Below are positions 35,922-43,978 of a DNA stretch of 64,000 nt, piece after piece. The notes beneath the pieces are model-generated. The model did no database searches, was not told the DNA's origin, and worked only from the letters and a program-made list of their open reading frames with translations. Source of the stretch: Xanthocytophaga agilis (GTDB lineage: Bacteria; Bacteroidota; Bacteroidia; Cytophagales; 172606-1); the NCBI RefSeq assembly GCF_030068605.1, contig NZ_JASJOU010000002.1:496001-560000 (forward strand). Reading direction: 5' to 3'. Within the stretch, counting starts at the first letter, position 1, and every line of letters begins with the position of its first letter. The position numbers and the translations under genes are program-made.

Positions 35922-37439
35922 ATGTATAAACGGCTGGCTTGTCTTTTCTTATTGATCCATGTGGTCTATTATTCTGTGGCCCAGAACGAACCTCATCGTC
36001 CACAGTTTCATTTCTCCCCTAACAAGCATTGGATGAATGATCCAAATGGAATGGTGTATTATAAGGGGACTTATCATCTGTTTTTTCAACACTATCCGGA
36101 TGGAACTACCTGGGGACCTATGCACTGGGGACATGCGACTAGTGCAGATCTGGTTCACTGGACAGAGCAGCCCATCGCATTGTATCCGGATAGTCTGGGA
36201 TATATTTTCTCAGGAAGTGTGGTAGTAGACAAGGATAATACCAGCGGTTTGGGTAAAAATGGTGTATCACCACTGGTTGCCATTTTCACACACCATAATC
36301 CAGATCTGGAAAAACAAAAAAGCGACAAATACCAATACCAAAGTCTGGCATATAGTTTAGATGAAGGCAAAACATGGAAGAAATATGAAAATAACCCAGT
36401 ACTACCTAATCCCGGTATTACTGATTTTCGTGATCCCAAAGTACGCTGGTATGAACCTCAGCAAAAATGGATCATGTCCCTTGCCACTAAAGATCGTATC
36501 ACCTTTTACTCTTCACCTAATTTAAAGAACTGGACAAAAGAAAGTGAGTTTGGACAGGATGCAGGATCACATGGCGGAGTATGGGAATGTCCTGATTTAT
36601 TTCCACTAACAGCTAATGGAAAAACGGCTTGGGTATTGTTGGTTAGCATCAATCCTGGCGGGCCAAATGAAGGATCCGCTACTCAATACTTTATAGGAGA
36701 CTTTGATGGAAAAACGTTTAAGCCCTATTCTAAAGAAACCAAATGGATTGATTACGGAACAGATAACTATGCAGGTGTAACCATTGCTAATACCAACGAA
36801 CGAACCCTGTTTCTGGGTTGGATGAGTAACTGGTTATATGGAGAAAAAGTGCCCACCAGCCCTTGGCGCAGTGCAATGACTGTACCGCGGGAATTAGGAC
36901 TTACTCAAATAAAGAAAGACTGGTTTCTAACATCTGTTCCTGTAAAAGAGTTAAATGTTTTGAAAGGGGAAAGCTTCTCACTCAAAAAAGAAAATATCAA
37001 AGGAGGACGTCCACTCACGAGTAAGCTAAAAAATGAAACCGGATTATTTAAACTGGATGTGTCAGCACAAAATACAAATGACTTCTCTATTGTACTGGCT
37101 AATGATCGGGGAAATGAAGTAATCATCGGATATGATAAAGCCAGTAATGTATACTATATAGATCGTACCCATTCCGGCCAAACAAACTTTAGAGAAGGAT
37201 TTGGAAAACGGTATACTGCTCCCCGCCTCTCAGCAGATCAGATCATCTCGCTTACAGTAATTGTAGATGTTGCTTCAGTAGAACTGTTTGCAGATAATGG
37301 ACTAACCGTAATGACTGGGATCTTTTTTCCGGAACAGCCTATGTCTCAACTTTACATCAAATCAGCGAAAGGTATCTTTATTGAAAATTTACTATACACC
37401 AAGCTTAAGCCATCCGTTAAACAACCCGTCAAAAACTAA
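35922..37439 (+). CDS. Secreted GH32 fructan hydrolase (levanase/invertase type)
   Basis: 505 aa from the ATG at 35922, giving a signal peptide (MYKRLACLFLLIHVVYYSVAQ). A longer frame that overlaps the fructokinase end lacks this signal at its start. The five-bladed propeller has the catalytic triad: Asp of HWMNDPNG (nucleophile), Asp of FRDP (transition-state stabiliser) and Glu of WECPDLF (acid/base). The C-terminal beta-sandwich (about 340-500) ends IFIENLLYTKLKP. It releases fructose from sucrose, inulin or levan outside the cytoplasm; the sugar is then taken up and phosphorylated by the two upstream gene products. Confidence 0.94.
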   Translation: MYKRLACLFLLIHVVYYSVAQNEPHRPQFHFSPNKHWMNDPNGMVYYKGTYHLFFQHYPDGTTWGPMHWGHATSADLVHWTEQPIALYPDSLGYIFSGSVVVDKDNTSGLGKNGVSPLVAIFTHHNPDLEKQKSDKYQYQSLAYSLDEGKTWKKYENNPVLPNPGITDFRDPKVRWYEPQQKWIMSLATKDRITFYSSPNLKNWTKESEFGQDAGSHGGVWECPDLFPLTANGKTAWVLLVSINPGGPNEGSATQYFIGDFDGKTFKPYSKETKWIDYGTDNYAGVTIANTNERTLFLGWMSNWLYGEKVPTSPWRSAMTVPRELGLTQIKKDWFLTSVPVKELNVLKGESFSLKKENIKGGRPLTSKLKNETGLFKLDVSAQNTNDFSIVLANDRGNEVIIGYDKASNVYYIDRTHSGQTNFREGFGKRYTAPRLSADQIISLTVIVDVASVELFADNGLTVMTGIFFPEQPMSQLYIKSAKGIFIENLLYTKLKPSVKQPVKN

Positions 37440-37526
37440 GACACTAACTTAGAGTATATGCTTCTATATCAGAGATAAGTTTCAGGCAAAAATCAGTAAA
37501 TTTGAAGAAACTTATCTCTGATTATT

Positions 37527-38162
37527 ATGTCCTGGCATGCTGAAGATTTGATTATGACCCGTCTGGTCGAAACCATCATAGCCCCTGTAGTTTCTTCTCA
37601 GACAGACTTATATGTTGGATTACTGGAATCTGTTATTTCTCAACAACTTTCTGTAAAAGTAGCCGATATTATTTATGCCCGTTTCTGCGGATTATTTGAG
37701 AACAATAACCCTCTTGCAGAACAAGTTCTTCTGACAGATATAGAAAAGCTTCGTTCAATAGGTTTATCTGGTCAGAAAGTAAATTACATCCGTAATATAG
37801 CCACCTTTCACCAGAAATATCCTATCACAATGGATCGGCTTACGTCTTTGACAGATGAAGAGATCATTACACATCTTACTCAGATTAAGGGTGTAGGCCG
37901 CTGGACTGTACAGATGCTTCTGATGTTTCCAATGAATCGTCCGGATATATTTCCCATAGATGATCTGATAATCAGACAATCGATGGTTGAATTATATAAA
38001 GTGAATGAAACCGGGAAAGAGTTACACAAACGTCTTCATGAGATAGCGGAAAGATGGAAGCCTAATCGCACGCTTGCTTGTAAATATTTGTGGCGATCCC
38101 GAGACAAAAAGTATTTACTACTAGTTCAACCCACACAGGATACGATAACCCAGATTGTCTAA
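37527..38162 (+). CDS. DNA-3-methyladenine glycosylase, AlkA/HhH-GPD type
   Basis: 211 aa. The helix-hairpin-helix motif LTQIKGVGRWTVQMLLMF is followed by the catalytic Asp in PIDDLIIRQSM. LYVGLLESVISQQLSVKVADIIYARF is the conserved N-terminal helix pair of the AlkA/MAG branch. There is no iron-sulfur cluster cysteine set. It excises alkylated purines. Gene ends 54 bp before a terminator and borders the PadR/permease array. Confidence 0.93.
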   Translation: MSWHAEDLIMTRLVETIIAPVVSSQTDLYVGLLESVISQQLSVKVADIIYARFCGLFENNNPLAEQVLLTDIEKLRSIGLSGQKVNYIRNIATFHQKYPITMDRLTSLTDEEIITHLTQIKGVGRWTVQMLLMFPMNRPDIFPIDDLIIRQSMVELYKVNETGKELHKRLHEIAERWKPNRTLACKYLWRSRDKKYLLLVQPTQDTITQIV

Positions 38163-38165
38163 AAT

Positions 38166-38192
38166 CGGACAATTGCTGTCCGCTTACGGACA
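38166..38192 (+). promoter_or_regulatory. Candidate PadR operator, locus 1
   Basis: CGGACA-N5-TGTCCG-N4-CGGACA: three half-sites, the last two forming a 16-bp palindrome (38177-38192). The same order and spacings occur at 49286-49312 before the second padR gene, 124 and 121 bp from the start codons respectively. PadR proteins bind TGT...ACA-type dyads, so autoregulation is likely. Confidence 0.65.
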
Positions 38193-38215
38193 GTTGCTAA
38201 ACGCTACTCTTTTAT

Positions 38216-38252
38216 AAAAGCCTCAAAACAATCAGTTTTTGAGGCTTTTATT
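38216..38252 (+). terminator. Hairpin terminator in the padR-1 leader region
   Basis: Perfect 13-bp stem (38216-38228 with 38237-38249) and T-rich tail. It lies between the operator-like site and the conserved promoter block, so it could end transcription from the glycosylase gene or act as a leader attenuator. Confidence 0.75.
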
Positions 38253-38254
38253 TT

Positions 38255-38274
38255 TGGCAGACCATTTGTTATAC
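38255..38274 (+). promoter_or_regulatory. Conserved 20-bp block upstream of padR-1
   Basis: TGGCARACCATTTGTTATAC, identical apart from one base to 49377-49396 upstream of the second padR gene. It sits 42 bp before the start, and 37 bp in locus 2. It may be the core promoter or leader start; I cannot define -33/-7 boxes with certainty. Confidence 0.55.
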
Positions 38275-38315
38275 CGAAATAGAAGTAATACAAAACAATC
38301 ATTATCTCTTTTCTT

Positions 38316-38657
38316 ATGCGTCGAAGTGATCTTGGGGAATTTGAAGAAATTGTGTTATTAACAGTAGCGGTTCTGACACCTAACGCTTACAGTGTAGTGA
38401 TTGCAGAAGAACTGGAAGCACAGACCGGACATACTGTAACCACAGGTGCAGTTCATGCAGCGTTGCAACGTCTGGAAGACAAAGGACTTGTCAATTCTCA
38501 AATGGGTGAAGCCACAGCTGAACGAGGTGGCCGTCGCAAACGCCTCTTTACAGTAACAGTTGCAGGCAGTCGTGTACTGCATGAAGTTCAAGCCGTTCGG
38601 GACAGGCTCTGGCAACGAATACTTCCTAATGCGCTGCCTAAAATAGATCTGGCCTAA
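38316..38657 (+). CDS. PadR-family transcriptional regulator (first copy)
   Basis: 113 aa winged-helix repressor. LGEFEEIVLLTVAVL starts the DNA-binding domain, TTGAVHAALQRLEDKGLVNSQMG is the recognition helix region, and RGGRRKRLFTVTVAGSRVLHEV is the wing and dimer helix. It belongs to the short PadR type with no C-terminal effector domain. It leads operon 1 and is 30 bp before the first permease. Its close paralogue leads operon 2 (49433-49759), with the same operator-like sites, suggesting that the two regulators may recognise each other's operators. Confidence 0.93.
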   Translation: MRRSDLGEFEEIVLLTVAVLTPNAYSVVIAEELEAQTGHTVTTGAVHAALQRLEDKGLVNSQMGEATAERGGRRKRLFTVTVAGSRVLHEVQAVRDRLWQRILPNALPKIDLA

Positions 38658-38687
38658 AAAAAGTACCACAATGTTCACAAAATAAGT

Positions 38688-41303
38688 ATGAGCATCGGTA
38701 AAAAGAATCATCCTCCATGCTGGTTAGACTGGTTACTGGAGCGGTTTTGTGCACCTCACTTATGGGAGGAAGTGCAGGGAGACCTGCATGAACGACATCA
38801 ACTACGAAGCAAACGAACAAGTAAGCAAAAAGCAGATTGGCTTTACTTCAGAGATACAATAAGCTATTTAAGGCTCTCCATTTTTAAACGTACAGATTCA
38901 CCCAAACCTATCCTTACAGATATGTTACGAAATCATCTCACTATTGCATTGCGTAATCTGACTCGCAACAAAACGTATTCGGTTATCAATATAGGAGGTC
39001 TGGCCGTGGGAATGGTAGTCGCTATGTTGATTGGACTGTGGATATATGATGAACTTTCGTATGATACCTACCACCCGAATTATGAGCACATTGCTCAGGT
39101 AATGGATACCCGTACATTCAATGGAGAATCTACTACCAGTGATTTAGGTGCGATTCCTTTAGCGAATGAATTACGAACCAAATATGCCAATCATTTTGAA
39201 CATGTCTCTCTTGTCTGGAAAAACTATACACATGTCCTGGCAGTTGGAGATAAAAAAGTAGCGCAGTCAGGTGTATGGACCCAACCAGAATTCCCTGAAA
39301 TGTTGGGTTTACATATGATCAAAGGAAGCCGGGGTGCATTAAAAGATCCCTCTTCTGTACTGATCACTAACTCTCTGTCAAAAGCCTTATTTGGCGAAAA
39401 AGATCCATTAGGCCAGATTATCCGAATAGATAATATGGCAGAAGTGAAGGTAGCTGGCGTATTTGAAGATCTGCCCAAGAATTCCACATTCTATGAAACC
39501 AAACTTTTTCTGGCTTGGGACAAAGCTGTCAGCACATTCGGTGGAGGAGTAAAAGAAGCTCAGGCAGATTGGGACTACCGTAACTGGCGGATATTTGTTC
39601 AGTTAAAAGAAGGGACAGATATTCATACGGTAAATAACATTGTCAAACACATTGCCCAACCACATATAAAAGAAGGGAAAGAAGAAATTCTTTTATATCC
39701 CATGAGTCAATGGCATTTATACAATCAGTTTGAAAATGGGCAAGTAGCAGGTGGCAGAATTCAGTTTGTTTGGATGTTTGGTATCATTGGGGTATTTGTG
39801 TTGTTGCTGGCTTGCATCAACTTTATGAATCTGTCAACTGCCCGTAGTGAAAAACGAGCCAAAGAAGTGGGTATCCGAAAAGCCATTGGATCAGTTCGAA
39901 CGCAATTGATAGGGCAGTTTCTCAGCGAGTCTGTACTTATCTCCTTCCTTGCGCTGGTTCTGGCATTGGCCTTTTTATGGATTTCGCTTCCTTTCTTTAA
40001 CCAGATTGCATATAAAGAAATTCACATAACATGGGCTAGTATATCCTTCTGGACCATCATCCTAGGATTTACAGTACTGACGGGCCTATTAGCAGGAAGT
40101 TATCCGGCATTCTATCTATCTTCTTTTGAGACTATCAAAGTATTGAAAGGAGCCTTGCAGATCGGTCGACTGGCCACATTACCACGCAAAGCCCTGGTAG
40201 TAACTCAGTTTACGGTTTCTGTGACCTTGATTATCGGGACTATCATTGTCTACCAACAGATTCAGTTTGCTAAAGACAGATCAGTAGGATACAATAGGGA
40301 AGGACTTATTCTCATTCACATGAACACGCCTGAGCTTTATGATACTCCCTATAATTTTTTACGGAGTCAGCTTCTTTTGACAGGAGCGGTAAAAGACATG
40401 GCACGTTCATCTGATCCCACTACAGACGTCTCTTACATTGAGAAAAATATTAGCTGGAAAGGCAAAGACCCCAGTCTGGTCCCTCTGCTAGGTTCTTTTG
40501 CAGTTACACATGATTATGGAAATACACTAGGCTGGCAGATTAAAGAAGGACGTGATTTTTCCAGAGAGTTTCCAACAGATACAGGCTCCGTTATTATCAA
40601 TGAAGCAGCAGCAAAGCTTATGGGATTGAAACATCCTGTAGGAGAGCATCTTTCTTCTCCTGGTCAACCTGATCGTATCATTACAGGAGTTGTAAAAGAT
40701 ATGATTGTAACATCCCCTTATCAGGCAACAATGCCCATGTTATACATGCTGGAATACAAATGGTCAAATTTCATCATGGTACGCTTATCTCCTTCCTTAT
40801 CGGCACACGAAGCCTTGGAAAGAATTGAGCCTGTTTTCAAAAAGATAAATCCCGGAAGCGAATTTGATTACACATTTGTAGATGAAGAGTATGCGCACAA
40901 ATTTTCAGATGAAGAACGCATAGCTAACCTGGCAACCATATTTACAACATTATCCATCTTTCTGTCATGTCTGGGATTATTTGGGTTAGCTTCCTTCATG
41001 GCCGAACAACGGATCAAAGAAATAGGCATTCGCAAAGTACTTGGAGCCTCTGTTTTCAGTCTGTGGCAATTACTTTCCAAAGATTTTGTCCTTCTGGTTT
41101 CTGTAGCCTTTCTCATTGCAGTTCCTGTTAGTTGGTACTTCTCAAACAGTTGGTTACAACAATACGAATATCGGACTAGCATCGCCTGGTGGGTTTTCAT
41201 TGCTTCTGGCGCGGGAGCCTTACTGATTACCTTACTCACGATCAGCTTTCAGACACTAAAAGCAGCCTCACGCAATCCAATCAAAAGCTTACGGACAGAA
41301 TAG
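38688..41303 (+). CDS. FtsX/MacB-like ABC permease with prefix domain, operon 1 first
   Basis: 871 aa inner-membrane protein. Residues 1-80 are the 'permease prefix' domain with PCWLDWLLERFCAPHLWEEVQGDLHERHQL. A first span (about 95-120) precedes a large periplasmic MacB-type domain, then three spans with the FtsX motif MNLSTARSEKRAKEVGIRKAIGSVRTQLIGQFLSES (about 375-410), a second periplasmic domain, and a C-terminal FtsX unit with AEQRIKEIGIRKVLGASVFSLWQLLSKDF. It ends NPIKSLRTE. The lineage resembles the permeases at 49770 and 55077 (the SSVLITNSLSKALFG pattern). The partner ATPase is not in this window. Cargo is unknown; relatives act on lipoproteins, peptides or signals in the cell envelope. 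Confidence 0.9.
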   Translation: MSIGKKNHPPCWLDWLLERFCAPHLWEEVQGDLHERHQLRSKRTSKQKADWLYFRDTISYLRLSIFKRTDSPKPILTDMLRNHLTIALRNLTRNKTYSVINIGGLAVGMVVAMLIGLWIYDELSYDTYHPNYEHIAQVMDTRTFNGESTTSDLGAIPLANELRTKYANHFEHVSLVWKNYTHVLAVGDKKVAQSGVWTQPEFPEMLGLHMIKGSRGALKDPSSVLITNSLSKALFGEKDPLGQIIRIDNMAEVKVAGVFEDLPKNSTFYETKLFLAWDKAVSTFGGGVKEAQADWDYRNWRIFVQLKEGTDIHTVNNIVKHIAQPHIKEGKEEILLYPMSQWHLYNQFENGQVAGGRIQFVWMFGIIGVFVLLLACINFMNLSTARSEKRAKEVGIRKAIGSVRTQLIGQFLSESVLISFLALVLALAFLWISLPFFNQIAYKEIHITWASISFWTIILGFTVLTGLLAGSYPAFYLSSFETIKVLKGALQIGRLATLPRKALVVTQFTVSVTLIIGTIIVYQQIQFAKDRSVGYNREGLILIHMNTPELYDTPYNFLRSQLLLTGAVKDMARSSDPTTDVSYIEKNISWKGKDPSLVPLLGSFAVTHDYGNTLGWQIKEGRDFSREFPTDTGSVIINEAAAKLMGLKHPVGEHLSSPGQPDRIITGVVKDMIVTSPYQATMPMLYMLEYKWSNFIMVRLSPSLSAHEALERIEPVFKKINPGSEFDYTFVDEEYAHKFSDEERIANLATIFTTLSIFLSCLGLFGLASFMAEQRIKEIGIRKVLGASVFSLWQLLSKDFVLLVSVAFLIAVPVSWYFSNSWLQQYEYRTSIAWWVFIASGAGALLITLLTISFQTLKAASRNPIKSLRTE

Positions 41304-41347
41304 GTTATTTGTAGAAGATAAACATTGTTTAAAATGAGTGCTACACT

Positions 41348-43960
41348 ATGAACAACAAAGAGAAGGATCATTTTCATCCACCACCACGGTGGTTAGATTG
41401 GTTACTGGAGCGATTTTGTGCACCACATCTGTGGGAAGAAGTGCAGGGAGATCTGCATGAACGATTCTATTTACGAATCAAACGGACAAGTAAGACAAAA
41501 GCTAACTGGCTTTACTTCAGGGATTCACTCAGTTATCTGCGTCCTTCGGTTTTCAAACATCACTATTCACCTCAACCTTCATTTGCAGATATGATACGTA
41601 ATTATCTCACAATAGCCTGGAGGAACCTTCTCAAAAATAAAGCATTCTCTTCTATCAACATAGCTGGTCTGGCACTTGGCATGACATGTACCCTGCTTAT
41701 TATGTTCTGGATACAGGATGAATACAGTGTTGATGCCTTTCATATACATAAAAATCAGCTGTATAGGATTTATGAACGTCAGTTTTTCAGTGGAAAAGCG
41801 CAAGGGGTTATATGGACCCAAGGACCGCTGGCAGAAGAACTAAAAAAAGAAATACCGGAAATTGAGATGGCAACAGCTTTTTCATGGACAAACTATCAGG
41901 CATTTACCGTTGGAAATAAGACCAATAAGCAAGGTATCAATACAGCAGGTCCGGATTTCTTTAAAATGTTCAGCTTTCCTCTGCTACAAGGAAATGTAGA
42001 AACAGCATTAAAGGACGTAAACAATCTGGCAATATCCCGAAAAATGGCAGAAGCTTTTTTTGGTTCACCAGAAGCTGCTATCGGCAAAACTATCAGATAT
42101 GACAACCGAAAAAATCTGATAATAACTGCGGTATTTGAAAATATTCCCCAAAACAGCACCTTGCAATTTGATTGTCTCAGATCCTGGGAATCGTATGTAC
42201 AAGATAATGAATGGGCGAAAGGATGGGATTCCAACGATCCGCTAACATTCTTTATGCTTCGCGCTGATGCAGATCCAGCCAAAGTAGAAGCAAAACTCAA
42301 ACATTTCACAGACAAATACATTCCAGATCCGAATAAGACCTTTCGTACCGAACTGGGTATACAGCCTTTTCATGAATATTATCTGAACAGCAATTTTGAA
42401 AATGCTCAAGTTGCAGGTGGACGCATTAAATATATACATCTGTTCACCATTGTAGCTGTCTTTATTCTGCTGATTGCCTGTATTAACTTTATGAACCTGG
42501 CTACTGCCAGATCTGCCAAGCGAGCTAAAGAAGTAGGGGTACGAAAAGCTATTGGAGCTATACGCTCAGCTCTAACCAGACAGTTTCTCAGTGAGGCAAT
42601 GCTTCTTACAATCCTTGCAGTTGGATTATCACTTTTATTGGTATTTGTCTTATTGCCATTTTTCAATAGCCTCACAAACAAACATATGACTATACCTATA
42701 ACCAACATCTCCTTTTGGGGGATAGTTGCAGGCATGACGTTCATAACAGGTTTACTGGCAGGTAGTTATCCAGCATTCTTCTTATCCTCTCTTAATCCCG
42801 TAAATGTACTCAAAGGCACACTTAAGTTTACTTCTGGTTCACTCTGGTTTCGCAAGGGTCTGGTAGTATTTCAGTTTGCCCTATCAACTATTCTAATTAT
42901 TGGTATGATTATTATCTATCGTCAGATAGAATATGTACAAACCAAAAACCTGGGCTACTCTCGCGAAAACCTGATTTATTTTCCACTAGAGGGAAATCTG
43001 GATAAAGATTATGGGATTCTGAAAGAACAACTCTCTCAGATTTCAGGTGTGAAACAAGTATCACATATTACCGAATCTCCAGCCAGCCTTAATTGGGGAA
43101 CAGATGGAATTTCCTGGCCAGGCAGTGATCCTACGAATAGAGTTCGCTTTACTCCTGTTGGTGTAGGTTATGACTTTGTGGAGACTATGAATCTGAAAAT
43201 GAAAGAAGGCCGGGACTTTTCAAAGAAATTTGCCACAGATTCAACAGGTTTTCTGATTAATGAATCAGCACTAAAAGCCATAGGATATAAAAATCCTGTT
43301 GGCAAATTTCTGAACTGGGGGAATCATCAAGGCAAGATTATCGGCGTAATCAAAGACTTTCACTTTCAATCGCTACATACACCTATACGTCCTCTGATTG
43401 CCTATCTACGTAATCAGCATCGGGAAGGTAGTATTATGGTTCGAATAGAAACAGGTAATACCCAACGAACTCTTTCTGAAATAGAAACAGTATGTAAAAA
43501 GCTAAATCCTGAATATCCATTTACCTACTATTTCACAGATCAGGAGTATGCACGGCAATATCAGAGTGAGCAGGTGATTAGTCGTTTGTCTAATTACTTT
43601 GCCGGACTGGCTATTTTTATTGCCTGCCTGGGTTTGTTTGGATTAGCTTCTTTTTCTGCAGAACAACGGGCCAAAGAAATTGGTATTCGAAAAATAGTGG
43701 GTGCATCTGTTGGTCAGATTGTACTACTCTTCTCTGCTGACTTTCTTAAACTGATTGTAGTAGCCATGCTGATCGCAGTACCTGTAGCATGGTATGCCGT
43801 TAACGAGTGGCTTCAGGGATTTGCTTACCGGACTGAAATCAGTTGGTGGATATTTGTGCTGGCAGGTATTGTTACACTTGTCATTACCATTCTGACTATT
43901 AGTTTTCAATCCATCAAAGCAGCATTACAAAATCCAGTCAAAAGCCTAAGAACCGAGTAG
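41348..43960 (+). CDS. FtsX/MacB-like ABC permease with prefix domain, operon 1 second
   Basis: 870 aa with the same two-FtsX-unit plan. The prefix domain reads PPRWLDWLLERFCAPHLWEEVQGDLHERFYLR. In the first span region, FSSINIAGLALGMTCTLLIMFWIQDE differs from the first permease. Within the periplasmic domain FKMFSFPLLQGNVETALKDVNN and the C-terminal AEQRAKEIGIRKIVGASVGQIVLL group it with the prefix-less permease at 58156 more than with its neighbours. It starts 44 bp after the previous gene and ends 18 bp before the next, as an operon would. Confidence 0.9.
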   Translation: MNNKEKDHFHPPPRWLDWLLERFCAPHLWEEVQGDLHERFYLRIKRTSKTKANWLYFRDSLSYLRPSVFKHHYSPQPSFADMIRNYLTIAWRNLLKNKAFSSINIAGLALGMTCTLLIMFWIQDEYSVDAFHIHKNQLYRIYERQFFSGKAQGVIWTQGPLAEELKKEIPEIEMATAFSWTNYQAFTVGNKTNKQGINTAGPDFFKMFSFPLLQGNVETALKDVNNLAISRKMAEAFFGSPEAAIGKTIRYDNRKNLIITAVFENIPQNSTLQFDCLRSWESYVQDNEWAKGWDSNDPLTFFMLRADADPAKVEAKLKHFTDKYIPDPNKTFRTELGIQPFHEYYLNSNFENAQVAGGRIKYIHLFTIVAVFILLIACINFMNLATARSAKRAKEVGVRKAIGAIRSALTRQFLSEAMLLTILAVGLSLLLVFVLLPFFNSLTNKHMTIPITNISFWGIVAGMTFITGLLAGSYPAFFLSSLNPVNVLKGTLKFTSGSLWFRKGLVVFQFALSTILIIGMIIIYRQIEYVQTKNLGYSRENLIYFPLEGNLDKDYGILKEQLSQISGVKQVSHITESPASLNWGTDGISWPGSDPTNRVRFTPVGVGYDFVETMNLKMKEGRDFSKKFATDSTGFLINESALKAIGYKNPVGKFLNWGNHQGKIIGVIKDFHFQSLHTPIRPLIAYLRNQHREGSIMVRIETGNTQRTLSEIETVCKKLNPEYPFTYYFTDQEYARQYQSEQVISRLSNYFAGLAIFIACLGLFGLASFSAEQRAKEIGIRKIVGASVGQIVLLFSADFLKLIVVAMLIAVPVAWYAVNEWLQGFAYRTEISWWIFVLAGIVTLVITILTISFQSIKAALQNPVKSLRTE

Positions 43961-43978
43961 ATAGCCAGTTGATATGTT

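Noticed and set aside
38688-41303. Permeases as a phage-defence island
   Set aside because: FtsX-type permease arrays with PadR are recurrent in Cytophagales and nothing in the array shows nuclease, toxin or sensor domains.
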